Source: Faecalimonas sp. (GTDB lineage: Bacteria; Bacillota_A; Clostridia; Lachnospirales; Lachnospiraceae). Taken from it: a stretch of 5,700 nt of DNA. The position numbers and the translations under genes were made by a program. Numbering within the stretch: position 1 is the first letter of the stretch; each line of letters starts with the position of its first letter. The notes beneath the pieces are model-generated. The model worked only from the letters and a program-made list of their open reading frames with translations, was not told the origin of the DNA and did not search any database. The stretch covers positions 1 through 5,700 of the forward strand of contig JAPFCT010000305.1 in assembly GCA_026169575.1 (NCBI GenBank), written 5' to 3'. Of the stretch, positions 1 through 5,258 are shown one piece after another.

Positions 1-116
1 ACTTCCTCAAATCCAGCCTCTGTAAGCTGCTTCCTAGTCTCCAGTACGGTATGAAACTGTGAAGTCGCACTTTTTGTCAGTTCCAGTAATTTATCCACAT
101 ATTTGTTTTGTTCCAT
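1..116 (-). CDS. M18-family aminopeptidase, N-terminal fragment (runs off left edge)
   Basis: This is the start of a gene read leftwards; only 38 complete codons are in the window. The translation begins MEQNKYVDKLLELTK and continues with SATSQFHTV and KQLTEAGFEE. The order 'short helix, S-x-(S/P)-x-F-H-x-V, helix, L-x-x-A-G-F-x-E' is the usual N-terminus of M18 (aspartyl aminopeptidase-like) metallopeptidases, where SPFH is the common form. Family members are cytoplasmic, di-zinc, dodecameric enzymes that remove N-terminal, often acidic, residues from peptides. The ATG at 116-114 is preceded by a perfect AGGAGG (131-126 on the minus strand) with a 9-nt gap, so the start is well supported. 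The catalytic metal ligands lie outside the window, so activity cannot be judged. The gene has its own promoter (228-256) and a roughly 105-nt leader, and is divergent from the MATE gene. Confidence 0.72.
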   Translation of the reverse strand, partial: MEQNKYVDKLLELTKSATSQFHTVLETRKQLTEAGFEE

Positions 117-138
117 GTCTGTTTTCCTCCTTTTTCTT

Positions 139-186
139 CACAGATAAACCTCTTTGTGTGCATCGTTCTGCTGCAGCTTATCTGCG
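139..186 (-). other. Leader hairpin in the 5' UTR of the M18 aminopeptidase gene
   Basis: On the minus strand, bases 186-175 can pair with 150-139. This gives a 12-bp stem containing the perfect 7-bp arms CAGATAA (184-178) and TTATCTG (147-141), with three G-U pairs and a 24-nt loop. The 3' arm ends 7 nt before the AGGAGG box (131-126). There is no following U-run, so it is not an intrinsic terminator. It could affect ribosome loading or mRNA stability; a function is inference. Confidence 0.4.
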
Positions 187-227
187 TCTCTTGCGACACC
201 CATCCGGACATCTTACGCAATACTTTA

Positions 228-256
228 ATCATACTGTCAATTCTCTTAAAAGTCAA
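228..256 (-). promoter_or_regulatory. Sigma-A type promoter for the M18 aminopeptidase gene
   Basis: Reading the minus strand, TTGACT (256-251) is followed by a 17-nt spacer and TATGAT (233-228). This is one mismatch from the consensus in each hexamer at ideal spacing. Transcription would start near 221, leaving a leader of about 105 nt before the ATG at 116. A second TTGACA occurs at 240-235 but has no good -10 at 17 nt. Confidence 0.7.
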
Positions 257-283
257 ATCTCTGGTGGCTTTTTTCTTCAATTA

Positions 284-292
284 TGTTATACT
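284..292 (+). promoter_or_regulatory. Extended -10 promoter for the MATE gene
   Basis: TGT-TATACT is an extended -10 element (TGn plus a one-mismatch TATAAT) located 61 nt before the MATE start. No convincing -35 lies 16-18 nt upstream; the best is TGGCTT at 265-270. Extended -10 promoters can function without one. The predicted start near 299 would place the 301-326 hairpin at the very 5' end of the mRNA. Confidence 0.5.
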
Positions 293-300
293 GTTATTGA

Positions 301-326
301 TGCCGGACACTGCTTTGTTTCCGGCA
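301..326 (+). other. Hairpin at the predicted 5' end of the MATE mRNA
   Basis: TGCCGGA (301-307) pairs perfectly with TCCGGCA (320-326). After one C-T mismatch (308/319), A309-T318 and C310-G317 extend the stem, leaving a 6-nt TGCTTT loop. No U-run follows, so this is not a terminator. It ends 9 nt before the ribosome binding site (AAAGGAG, 336-342). A 5'-end stem of this type can protect mRNA from decay; this role is inference. Confidence 0.4.
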
Positions 327-352
327 AGATTTGATAAAGGAGACACTCACTT

Positions 353-1708
353 ATGAATACGAATACTTTTACGACAGAGCCGATCTCCAAGCTCTTTTTT
401 CGTTACCTTGTCCCGTCTATCTGCGGTACGATGGTAACGTCTATTTATGTGCTGGCAGATACGATCATCATCGGAAAAGGAATCGGGACGGACGCAATGG
501 CCGCATTAAACATCGCCCTTCCGGTCTACAACCTTTTCTTTGGCACCGGACTTTTGTTCGGCGTCGGCGGATCTGTCATGATGTCAATCTGCCGCGGGCA
601 CGGAGAACATCAGAAAGGAAATGCCTATTTTTCTCTTTCATTCTTCTTAAATGTACTTGCCTGCCTCATCTACATGATCGTCTGCAACACATTTACCGAA
701 GAGATCGCCCGCTTTCTCGGAGCAACTAAGACTACCATGCCTTATGTTATGGATTATCTTCCTTATATCACATGGAGCCTGCCAGTCTTTGCATTCTCTT
801 CCTTTCTGCAGACATTTATCCGAAATGACGGTGCGCCAAAGCTTGCAATGACCGCCGTCATCTCCGGTGGAGTTTTCAATGTGATCTTTGACTATGTCCT
901 CGTGTATCCATGTAAGATGGGGATGGCCGGCGCTGCGATTGCGACCGTATGCGGTTCGATCCTGACTGTTCTGATCCTGCTTGTCCATTTTTTCGGGAAA
1001 CACAATCATTTGCGGTTCTGTTTTTCCGAAATCCGCGGCACATTCAGCGCCGATATTTTCAAAAGCGGATTTGCCAGCTTTCTGATCGACCTGTCCTCCG
1101 GGATTGTGATCTTTTTCTTCAATCAGCAGCTGCTCCGCTACCAGGGAGATCTCGGCGTCAGCGTCTATGGAATTATTTCTAACACTGCGATCGTTGTAAC
1201 CTGCCTCTCGAACGGTATCTGTCAGGCAGCACAGCCGATCATCTCCACCAATTTCGGAGCCGGACTCCCTGAGCGGATCGACCATGTCCGAAGGCTGGGA
1301 CTTCGCACAGCGCTTCTGATCTGCGCTGTACCGACCATCCTCGGTCTTGCCGTGCCAAACCTGTTTACTTACATTTTCCTGAATCCGGATGCAAATGTTC
1401 TCGCGCTTGCACCGACCGCCGTCCGGCTGTATTTTACCGGATTTTTGATCACCGGTGTAAACATGTTTCTGATCGGTTACTTCCAGTCGACCGTGAAGCC
1501 TTCGTATGCCCTCTTTCTCTGCCTGATGCGCGGATGTATTTTAAGCATTGTTTTCGTCAAACTTCTGCCGCTCCTTTTCGGACTGAACGGAATCTGGATC
1601 TCCGTTCCACTTGCAGAACTGTTTACGTTACTGACCGGAGTTCTCTTTCTTAGAAACTCACTCCACGCTTCTGCTTCCCGCTCCGGGCGGACTGGAAACG
1701 CACTATAA
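353..1708 (+). CDS. MATE-family multidrug/toxin efflux transporter
   Basis: This 451-residue integral membrane protein is of the multidrug and toxic compound extrusion family, which exports cationic drugs, metabolites or toxins using a Na+ or H+ gradient. The length is typical (about 440-460) and hydrophobic segments fill the sequence in two six-helix lobes. The N-lobe shows the hallmark pattern with P21, D36-T-I-I-I-G41 and A48-M-A-A-L-N-I-A-L-P57. A second signature is RNDGAPKLAM (157-166) followed by FDYVLV (179-184), and the C-lobe carries QAAQPIISTNFGAG (291-304). The C-terminal tail (about 436-451) is hydrophilic. The ATG at 353 is preceded by AAAGGAG (336-342) with a 10-nt gap, and MNTNTFTTEPISKLFFRYLVPS is a normal MATE N-terminus. 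It is divergent from the aminopeptidase and may be co-transcribed with the downstream gene 79 nt away, since no terminator is seen between them. Substrate cannot be predicted; the subtype is MepA-like at best. Confidence 0.93.
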   Translation: MNTNTFTTEPISKLFFRYLVPSICGTMVTSIYVLADTIIIGKGIGTDAMAALNIALPVYNLFFGTGLLFGVGGSVMMSICRGHGEHQKGNAYFSLSFFLNVLACLIYMIVCNTFTEEIARFLGATKTTMPYVMDYLPYITWSLPVFAFSSFLQTFIRNDGAPKLAMTAVISGGVFNVIFDYVLVYPCKMGMAGAAIATVCGSILTVLILLVHFFGKHNHLRFCFSEIRGTFSADIFKSGFASFLIDLSSGIVIFFFNQQLLRYQGDLGVSVYGIISNTAIVVTCLSNGICQAAQPIISTNFGAGLPERIDHVRRLGLRTALLICAVPTILGLAVPNLFTYIFLNPDANVLALAPTAVRLYFTGFLITGVNMFLIGYFQSTVKPSYALFLCLMRGCILSIVFVKLLPLLFGLNGIWISVPLAELFTLLTGVLFLRNSLHASASRSGRTGNAL

Positions 1709-1787
1709 AAATCTGATTTCACCAGTGTCCCTGCATGTTCATTTTCAGCAGAATGACACAGTACATGACTAGGAGGTACCTGCTTTT

Positions 1788-2288
1788 ATGATTGCATTAC
1801 ATATGCTTGAAGTCCGTGACTGTATGAGCAAACTGCTCCTCTCGGACATCTTTGATCCCTTCCTTTTTATCGAAGGAGAAATCACAACCTTTAATACATT
1901 CCATCTCGATGGCTATCTGAAAAAGGAATTCTTTGATACAGAAGAGGCAAATGTACGCTTCTCTTCCCGTGAATATTCTTTGTGGAAAGAAGTGCGGACA
2001 CTTTGCCATTCCATGATCAAAGGGAAAAAAACACCGCTTGGATTTAAGTTTGTGTTCTGTCTTTCCGGTGAAAACACTGCCCGCCTGCTCCTTCAGGAAG
2101 GACTTTCCTTTTCCCCGGAAGATGTCCGCGGACTTTATCTGAACCTTTCCTTTGACGGAAGCGCCCTTCACTGCGTGACCGGTACTTCCATGAATACGTT
2201 TACAATGGATAAATCACTGGAACATGCCTGGGATTCTATGGTACAGCGTTTCTTTAAACAGAAACAAATGGCCTTTGAAGTATTGTAA
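1788..2288 (+). CDS. Conserved protein of unknown function (probably DUF5721)
   Basis: This 166-residue soluble protein has no signal peptide, membrane segment or catalytic motif that I can recognise. The opening MIALHMLEVRDCMSKLLLSDIF, the segment FLFIEGEITTFNTFHLDG (25-42) and the KKEFF (45-49) pattern recall a protein found widely in Lachnospiraceae and annotated as DUF5721; that assignment is from memory. The pattern suggests an alpha/beta protein with alternating strands (TTFNTFHLDG, GFKFVFCLSG 85-94, GLYLNLSFDG 115-124, ALHCVTGTSMNTFTMD 126-141) and a C-terminal helix (142-160). The start at 1788 has a perfect AGGAGG at 1771-1776 with an 11-nt gap; the ATG at 1803 lacks a ribosome binding site. 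It may be transcribed from the MATE promoter, as no clear promoter lies in 1709-1787. It directly precedes the htpG control region, but a functional link to HtpG is not shown. Confidence 0.8.
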   Translation: MIALHMLEVRDCMSKLLLSDIFDPFLFIEGEITTFNTFHLDGYLKKEFFDTEEANVRFSSREYSLWKEVRTLCHSMIKGKKTPLGFKFVFCLSGENTARLLLQEGLSFSPEDVRGLYLNLSFDGSALHCVTGTSMNTFTMDKSLEHAWDSMVQRFFKQKQMAFEVL

Positions 2289-2367
2289 GACAAAAACAAT
2301 TCCATCCCGGTTTTCCACAGGCAAACTTTTCTGAGTTTATAAAAACTTTATCTTTTTTATAGTTTTA

Positions 2368-2394
2368 TTAGCACTCTACCTTAAAGAGTGCTAA
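2368..2394 (+). promoter_or_regulatory. CIRCE operator (HrcA binding site) upstream of htpG
   Basis: TTAGCACTC (2368-2376), a 9-nt spacer and GAGTGCTAA (2386-2394) match the CIRCE consensus at every position of both arms. CIRCE is the operator of HrcA, the repressor of class I heat-shock genes such as groESL and dnaK in Gram-positive bacteria. It ends 7 bp upstream of the -35 box of the htpG promoter, so HrcA could block RNA polymerase access. A weaker candidate -10 (TATAGT, 2358-2363) would place a start at the CIRCE itself, which is the more usual geometry. On RNA the operator forms a 9-bp stem followed by TTTTCT. Confidence 0.96.
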
Positions 2395-2401
2395 TTTTCT
2401 A

Positions 2402-2430
2402 TTGACATTTCATTTTCCCGGTATTAATAT
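2402..2430 (+). promoter_or_regulatory. Sigma-A type promoter of htpG
   Basis: A perfect TTGACA (2402-2407) is followed by a 17-nt spacer and TAATAT (2425-2430), giving a predicted start near 2437 and a leader of about 65 nt. It lies immediately downstream of the CIRCE operator. The spacer contains a TTCCCG half-site (2415-2420). Confidence 0.75.
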
Positions 2431-2453
2431 GTAGTTATCGCGGGAATTTCCCG
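2415..2453. repeat. Three TTCCCG/CGGGAA half-sites around the htpG -10 and start site
   Basis: TTCCCG (2415-2420), CGGGAA (2441-2446) and TTCCCG (2448-2453) form two overlapping inverted repeats. The first pair brackets the -10 box with a 20-bp gap. The second is a near-contiguous palindrome with a single central T. The first and third copies sit in an 8-bp direct repeat TTTCCCGG (2414-2421 and 2447-2454) offset by 33 bp, close to three helical turns. They may be an operator for a second regulator or a leader stem; neither is demonstrated. Confidence 0.55.
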
Positions 2454-2502
2454 GAATAAAAAACAATTCTAAAATGAAAATCATTAAAAAGGAGTGTTAT
2501 AC

Positions 2503-4593
2503 ATGGCAGCAAAACATGGTAATCTTTCTATTCACAGTGAGAACATTTTTCCAATTATAAAGAAATGGATGTATTCCGATCACGATATTTTCTTCCGTGA
2601 GCTCATTTCCAATGGATGTGATGCGATCACAAAATTAAAAAAGCTGGAAGTCATGGGCGAATACAGTTTCCCGGATGACTATAAGGCAAATATCCAGGTG
2701 ATCGTCAATCCGGAGGAAAAGACATTAAAATTCATCGACAACGGTATCGGTATGACTGCGGATGAAGTCGAAGAATATATCACACAGATCGCATTCTCCG
2801 GCGCAACAGAATTTTTAGAGAAATACAAAGATAAGACAAACGAAGACCAGATCATCGGACATTTCGGTCTCGGATTCTACTCTGCCTTTATGGTGGCAGA
2901 CGAAGTACATATCGACACACTTTCCTATAAGGAAGGGGCAACACCGGTACACTGGACATGCGACGGAGGAACCGAATATGATCTGACAGATGGAACTAAG
3001 ACAACCGTCGGAACAGAAATCACACTGTTCTTAAATGAGGACAGCCTTGCATTTGCAAATGAGTACCGCGCCCGTGAAGTCATCGAAAAATACTGCTCTT
3101 TCATGCCGGTAGAGATTTTCTTATCCAACGCCAATGCAGAGCAGGAATATGAGACCATCTTAGAAGAAGAATTAAAAGAGGATGACATCATCGTAGAGCG
3201 GATCCACGAAGAAGCCAAGATGGAAGAAAAGGAAAATGAAAACGGCGAAAAAGAGATGGTAGAAGTTTCTCCTGCTGTGGACAAAGTAAAGATCAACAAA
3301 CGCCCGGTTTCTTTAAGTGATACAACCCCACTTTGGACGAAGCATCCAAATGACTGTACAAAAGAAGACTATATCGAATTCTACCGCAAAGTATTCATGG
3401 ATTACAAGGAACCTTTATTCTGGATCCACTTAAATATGGATTATCCGTTCAACTTAAAAGGAATCCTCTACTTCCCGAAGATCAACACGGAATACGAATC
3501 CATCGAAGGTACGATCAAATTATATAACAATCAGGTATTTATCGCGGACAACATCAAAGAAGTCATTCCAGAATTCTTAATGCTGTTAAAAGGTGTGATC
3601 GACTGTCCTGATCTTCCGCTGAACGTATCAAGAAGCGCTCTTCAGAATGACGGCTTTGTACATAAGATTTCCGATTATATTTCAAAGAAAGTCGCAGACA
3701 AATTAAGCGGAATGTGCAAGACAGACAAAGAATCCTACATCAAATACTGGGATGATATCAGCCCGTTCATCAAATTTGGCTGCTTAAAAGACGAAAAATT
3801 CTGCGATAAGATGAGCGACTACATTCTTTTTAAAAACATTGATCACGACTATCTCACATTGAAAGAATGTATCGAGAAAAACAGCCCTGCAAAAGAAGTG
3901 ACCGAGGAAACTGCTTCCACAGAAAACACAGAAGAAAACACTTCTGATCACTCTGACAACGATACAGATACAAAAGAACCTGAGAAAGTGACTATCTACT
4001 ATGTGACCGATGAACAGCAGCAGAGCCAGTACATCAACATGTTCAAAGAAGAAGGACTGGATGCGGTACTCCTGACACACAACATTGACTCTCCATTCAT
4101 CACTCAATTAGAGCAGCGCAACGAAAATGTACAGTTCCAGCGTATCGATGCAGATCTGACAGACCATTTCAAAGAAGACGTTGCGAAAGAAGAGGAAGAA
4201 ACATTCAAAGCCAACACAGAGACGCTGACAGACATCTTCCGCAAGGCACTGAGCAACGAAAAACTGGAAGTGAAAGTAGAAAAGCTGAAAAATGAAAATG
4301 TCGCTTCTATGGTGACACTTTCTGAACAGTCCCGCCGGATGCAGGAAATGATGAAAATGTACAACATGTACGGTATGGATGCAGGTATGTTCGGCACAGA
4401 TGTCACACTCGTATTAAACGCAAACCATCCTCTTGTACAGTACGTCTTACATAACAAAGATGGAGAACATGTAAATCTGTTCTGCCAGCAGTTATTCGAT
4501 CTTGCAATGCTGAGCAACAAACCGTTAAATCCGGAAGAAATGACAGCATTCATCAACAGAAGTAACGAGATTATGATGCTGCTTGCAAAATAG
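2503..4593 (+). CDS. htpG: Molecular chaperone HtpG (bacterial Hsp90)
   Basis: HtpG is the cytosolic Hsp90 homologue, an ATP-driven homodimeric clamp that remodels client proteins under stress. The N-terminal ATPase domain shows FFRELISNGCDAI (30-42; catalytic E33, nucleotide-binding N37), DNGIGM (79-84) and the glycine-rich lid region GHFGLGFYSAFMVA (119-132). The middle domain carries the gamma-phosphate-sensing arginine in LPLNVSRSALQ (R377). The C-terminal dimerisation domain includes a Met-rich segment (613-629). At 696 residues it exceeds the usual 624-626, largely through acidic segments at about 221-254 and 461-494. IAFSGATEFLEKY (96-108) replaces the usual IAKSG, a feature I recall from Bacteroidota-type HtpG. 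The ATG at 2503 is chosen because AAGGAG (2489-2494) lies 8 nt upstream; an in-frame GTG at 2494 overlaps that box and is rejected. CIRCE predicts HrcA-controlled heat induction. Transcription probably ends at 4650-4693, making it likely monocistronic. Confidence 0.98.
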   Translation: MAAKHGNLSIHSENIFPIIKKWMYSDHDIFFRELISNGCDAITKLKKLEVMGEYSFPDDYKANIQVIVNPEEKTLKFIDNGIGMTADEVEEYITQIAFSGATEFLEKYKDKTNEDQIIGHFGLGFYSAFMVADEVHIDTLSYKEGATPVHWTCDGGTEYDLTDGTKTTVGTEITLFLNEDSLAFANEYRAREVIEKYCSFMPVEIFLSNANAEQEYETILEEELKEDDIIVERIHEEAKMEEKENENGEKEMVEVSPAVDKVKINKRPVSLSDTTPLWTKHPNDCTKEDYIEFYRKVFMDYKEPLFWIHLNMDYPFNLKGILYFPKINTEYESIEGTIKLYNNQVFIADNIKEVIPEFLMLLKGVIDCPDLPLNVSRSALQNDGFVHKISDYISKKVADKLSGMCKTDKESYIKYWDDISPFIKFGCLKDEKFCDKMSDYILFKNIDHDYLTLKECIEKNSPAKEVTEETASTENTEENTSDHSDNDTDTKEPEKVTIYYVTDEQQQSQYINMFKEEGLDAVLLTHNIDSPFITQLEQRNENVQFQRIDADLTDHFKEDVAKEEEETFKANTETLTDIFRKALSNEKLEVKVEKLKNENVASMVTLSEQSRRMQEMMKMYNMYGMDAGMFGTDVTLVLNANHPLVQYVLHNKDGEHVNLFCQQLFDLAMLSNKPLNPEEMTAFINRSNEIMMLLAK

Positions 4594-4629
4594 AAACTCC
4601 TTACTCAAAATCAACTTTTAAAAATTTTA

Positions 4630-4643
4630 TTGTGATAACACAA
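4630..4643. repeat. Small inverted repeat TTGTG-ATAA-CACAA
   Basis: A perfect 5-bp inverted repeat with a 4-nt loop lies between the htpG stop and its terminator. It would be in the 3' UTR of htpG. It may be a minor stem or chance in AT-rich DNA. Confidence 0.25.
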
Positions 4644-4649
4644 ACTCAG

Positions 4650-4693
4650 AAAAAGCAACTATCTTGGCAATTTTGCCGGACAGTTGCTTTTTT
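4650..4693 (+). terminator. Rho-independent terminator of htpG
   Basis: AAAAAGCAACT (4650-4660) pairs perfectly over 11 bp with AGTTGCTTTTT (4682-4692), and a T-run extends to 4693. An inner GGCA/TGCC stem (4666-4669 and 4674-4677) caps the structure. It starts 57 nt after the htpG stop. The A-run on the 5' side would make it work in both directions, though no gene converges here. Confidence 0.92.
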
Positions 4694-4705
4694 AATCGCT
4701 TCTAT

Positions 4706-4730
4706 TTCCATAAAATGGAATTAAATTCCA
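4706..4730. repeat. Tandem TTCCA/TGGAA operator-like array
   Basis: Half-sites TTCCA (4706-4710), TGGAA (4716-4720) and TTCCA (4726-4730) recur every 10 bp in alternating orientation. They make two overlapping perfect palindromes: TTCCAT-AAA-ATGGAA (4706-4720) and TGGAATT-A-AATTCCA (4716-4730). The array lies about 54 bp upstream of the candidate -10 of the XRE gene. The one-turn period is typical of protein binding sites on one DNA face. There is no T-run after it, and it follows an already strong terminator, so an operator is more likely than a second terminator. The rest of the 318-nt gap 4594-4911 holds the terminator, a promoter and the XRE leader. Confidence 0.5.
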
Positions 4731-4766
4731 CATCTCATTTTATTTCGATACTCCTATTCTCCGCTT

Positions 4767-4789
4767 TTCCACTTTCTATGGATTATAAT
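4767..4789 (+). promoter_or_regulatory. Candidate promoter of the XRE gene with overlapping TTCCA/TGGA repeat
   Basis: A consensus TATAAT (4784-4789) has no good -35 at 17 nt (CCGCTT), suggesting reliance on an activator or weak activity. TTCCA (4767-4771) and TGGA (4779-4782) form an imperfect inverted repeat that abuts the -10. Predicted start is near 4796, giving a leader of about 116 nt. The same arrangement appears at the GNAT promoter (5259-5277). Confidence 0.5.
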
Positions 4790-4847
4790 TCTAATGGCAG
4801 GTATTTTTCATAGAATCCCAGTATGCAAAAAATCCGGGAACCTATTT

Positions 4848-4876
4848 TTCTGTCAAATGTGGTGTTTCTAACAGAA
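4848..4876. repeat. Inverted repeat TTCTGT-N17-ACAGAA in the XRE leader
   Basis: Two perfect 6-bp arms (4848-4853 and 4871-4876) flank a 17-nt gap and end 19 nt before the AAGGAG box of the XRE gene. It could be an autoregulatory operator or a leader stem. Such short arms also arise by chance. Confidence 0.3.
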
Positions 4877-4911
4877 GATAACATACATTTTTACGAAGGA
4901 GAACTGAAACA

Positions 4912-5232
4912 ATGGATCATTTAACATTATTTTACAAACGACTGACACAGCTGCGCAACAAGCAGGGAATCTCGGCACGGGACATGAGCCTTTCTCTCGG
5001 GCAGAGCGAAAGTTATATCAATAAAATTGAAAATGGAAAAGCACTTCCTTCGATGAGCGCTTTCTTTTATATCTGTGATTTTCTGAAAATCCATCCGAAA
5101 GATTTCTTCGATGAATCTGACAAAGACTCTGCCACTTCCCAGGAACTTACACAAAAATTTATGAACCTGACAAGCAGGCAGCAAGAACATCTTCTCTTTC
5201 TGATTGACGATCTTTTAGCAAAAGATGAATAA
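4912..5232 (+). CDS. Small XRE-family helix-turn-helix transcriptional regulator
   Basis: This 106-residue cytoplasmic DNA-binding protein has an XRE/Cro-CI type HTH domain over residues 5-66. Helix 2 is SARDMSLS (21-28), followed by the turn LGQ and recognition helix SESYINKIENG (32-42). The conserved LPSMSAFFYICDFLKIHPKDFFD tail of the domain occupies 45-67. The C-terminal part (about 76-106) is a predicted helix with QELTQKFMNLTSRQQEHLLFL and no sensor domain, so any ligand is unknown. Similar single-domain regulators are common in Lachnospiraceae. The ATG at 4912 has AAGGAG (4896-4901) 10 nt upstream. The terminator at 4650-4693 separates it from htpG. The downstream acetyltransferase begins 82 nt later with its own extended -10. 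Shared promoter motifs suggest that this protein, or another factor, controls both genes; this is inference. Confidence 0.9.
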   Translation: MDHLTLFYKRLTQLRNKQGISARDMSLSLGQSESYINKIENGKALPSMSAFFYICDFLKIHPKDFFDESDKDSATSQELTQKFMNLTSRQQEHLLFLIDDLLAKDE

Positions 5233-5258
5233 ATTTGCAAATGTCTGATGTATCTTTC

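Noticed and set aside
59..334. Plus-strand open frames in the divergent intergenic region
   Set aside because: They cross both predicted promoters and the antisense aminopeptidase start, with no ribosome binding site or recognisable protein.
333..345. Identical 13-nt GATAAAGGAGACA before the MATE (333-345) and GNAT (5295-5307) genes
   Set aside because: It is centred on the ribosome binding site and can be explained by convergence on the Shine-Dalgarno consensus.
647..1285. Long open frame on the minus strand inside the MATE gene
   Set aside because: It is antisense to a clear MATE coding region, its translation is rich in charged residues without family resemblance, and it has no ribosome binding site logic of its own.
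2339..2360. AT-only hairpin ATAAAAA/TTTTTAT as a terminator after the unknown gene
   Set aside because: Seven A-T pairs with no GC are too weak for an intrinsic terminator, and the T-run is inside the stem.
2494..2502. Upstream in-frame GTG start for htpG adding three residues
   Set aside because: The GTG lies inside the AAGGAG ribosome binding site; ATG 2503 has ideal 8-nt spacing and gives the usual HtpG N-terminus.
4104..4556. Ser/Phe-rich open frame on the minus strand inside htpG
   Set aside because: It mirrors the biased codon use of htpG on the opposite strand; low-complexity composition marks it as a shadow.
4619..4629. TAAAA-A-TTTTA palindrome after htpG
   Set aside because: A/T-only and short; a chance feature of AT-rich 3' UTR, with the true terminator just downstream.
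5233..5242. ATTTGCAAAT palindrome after the XRE gene as a terminator or operator
   Set aside because: It is only 10 bp, has no loop or T-run, and such AT-rich palindromes are expected by chance.
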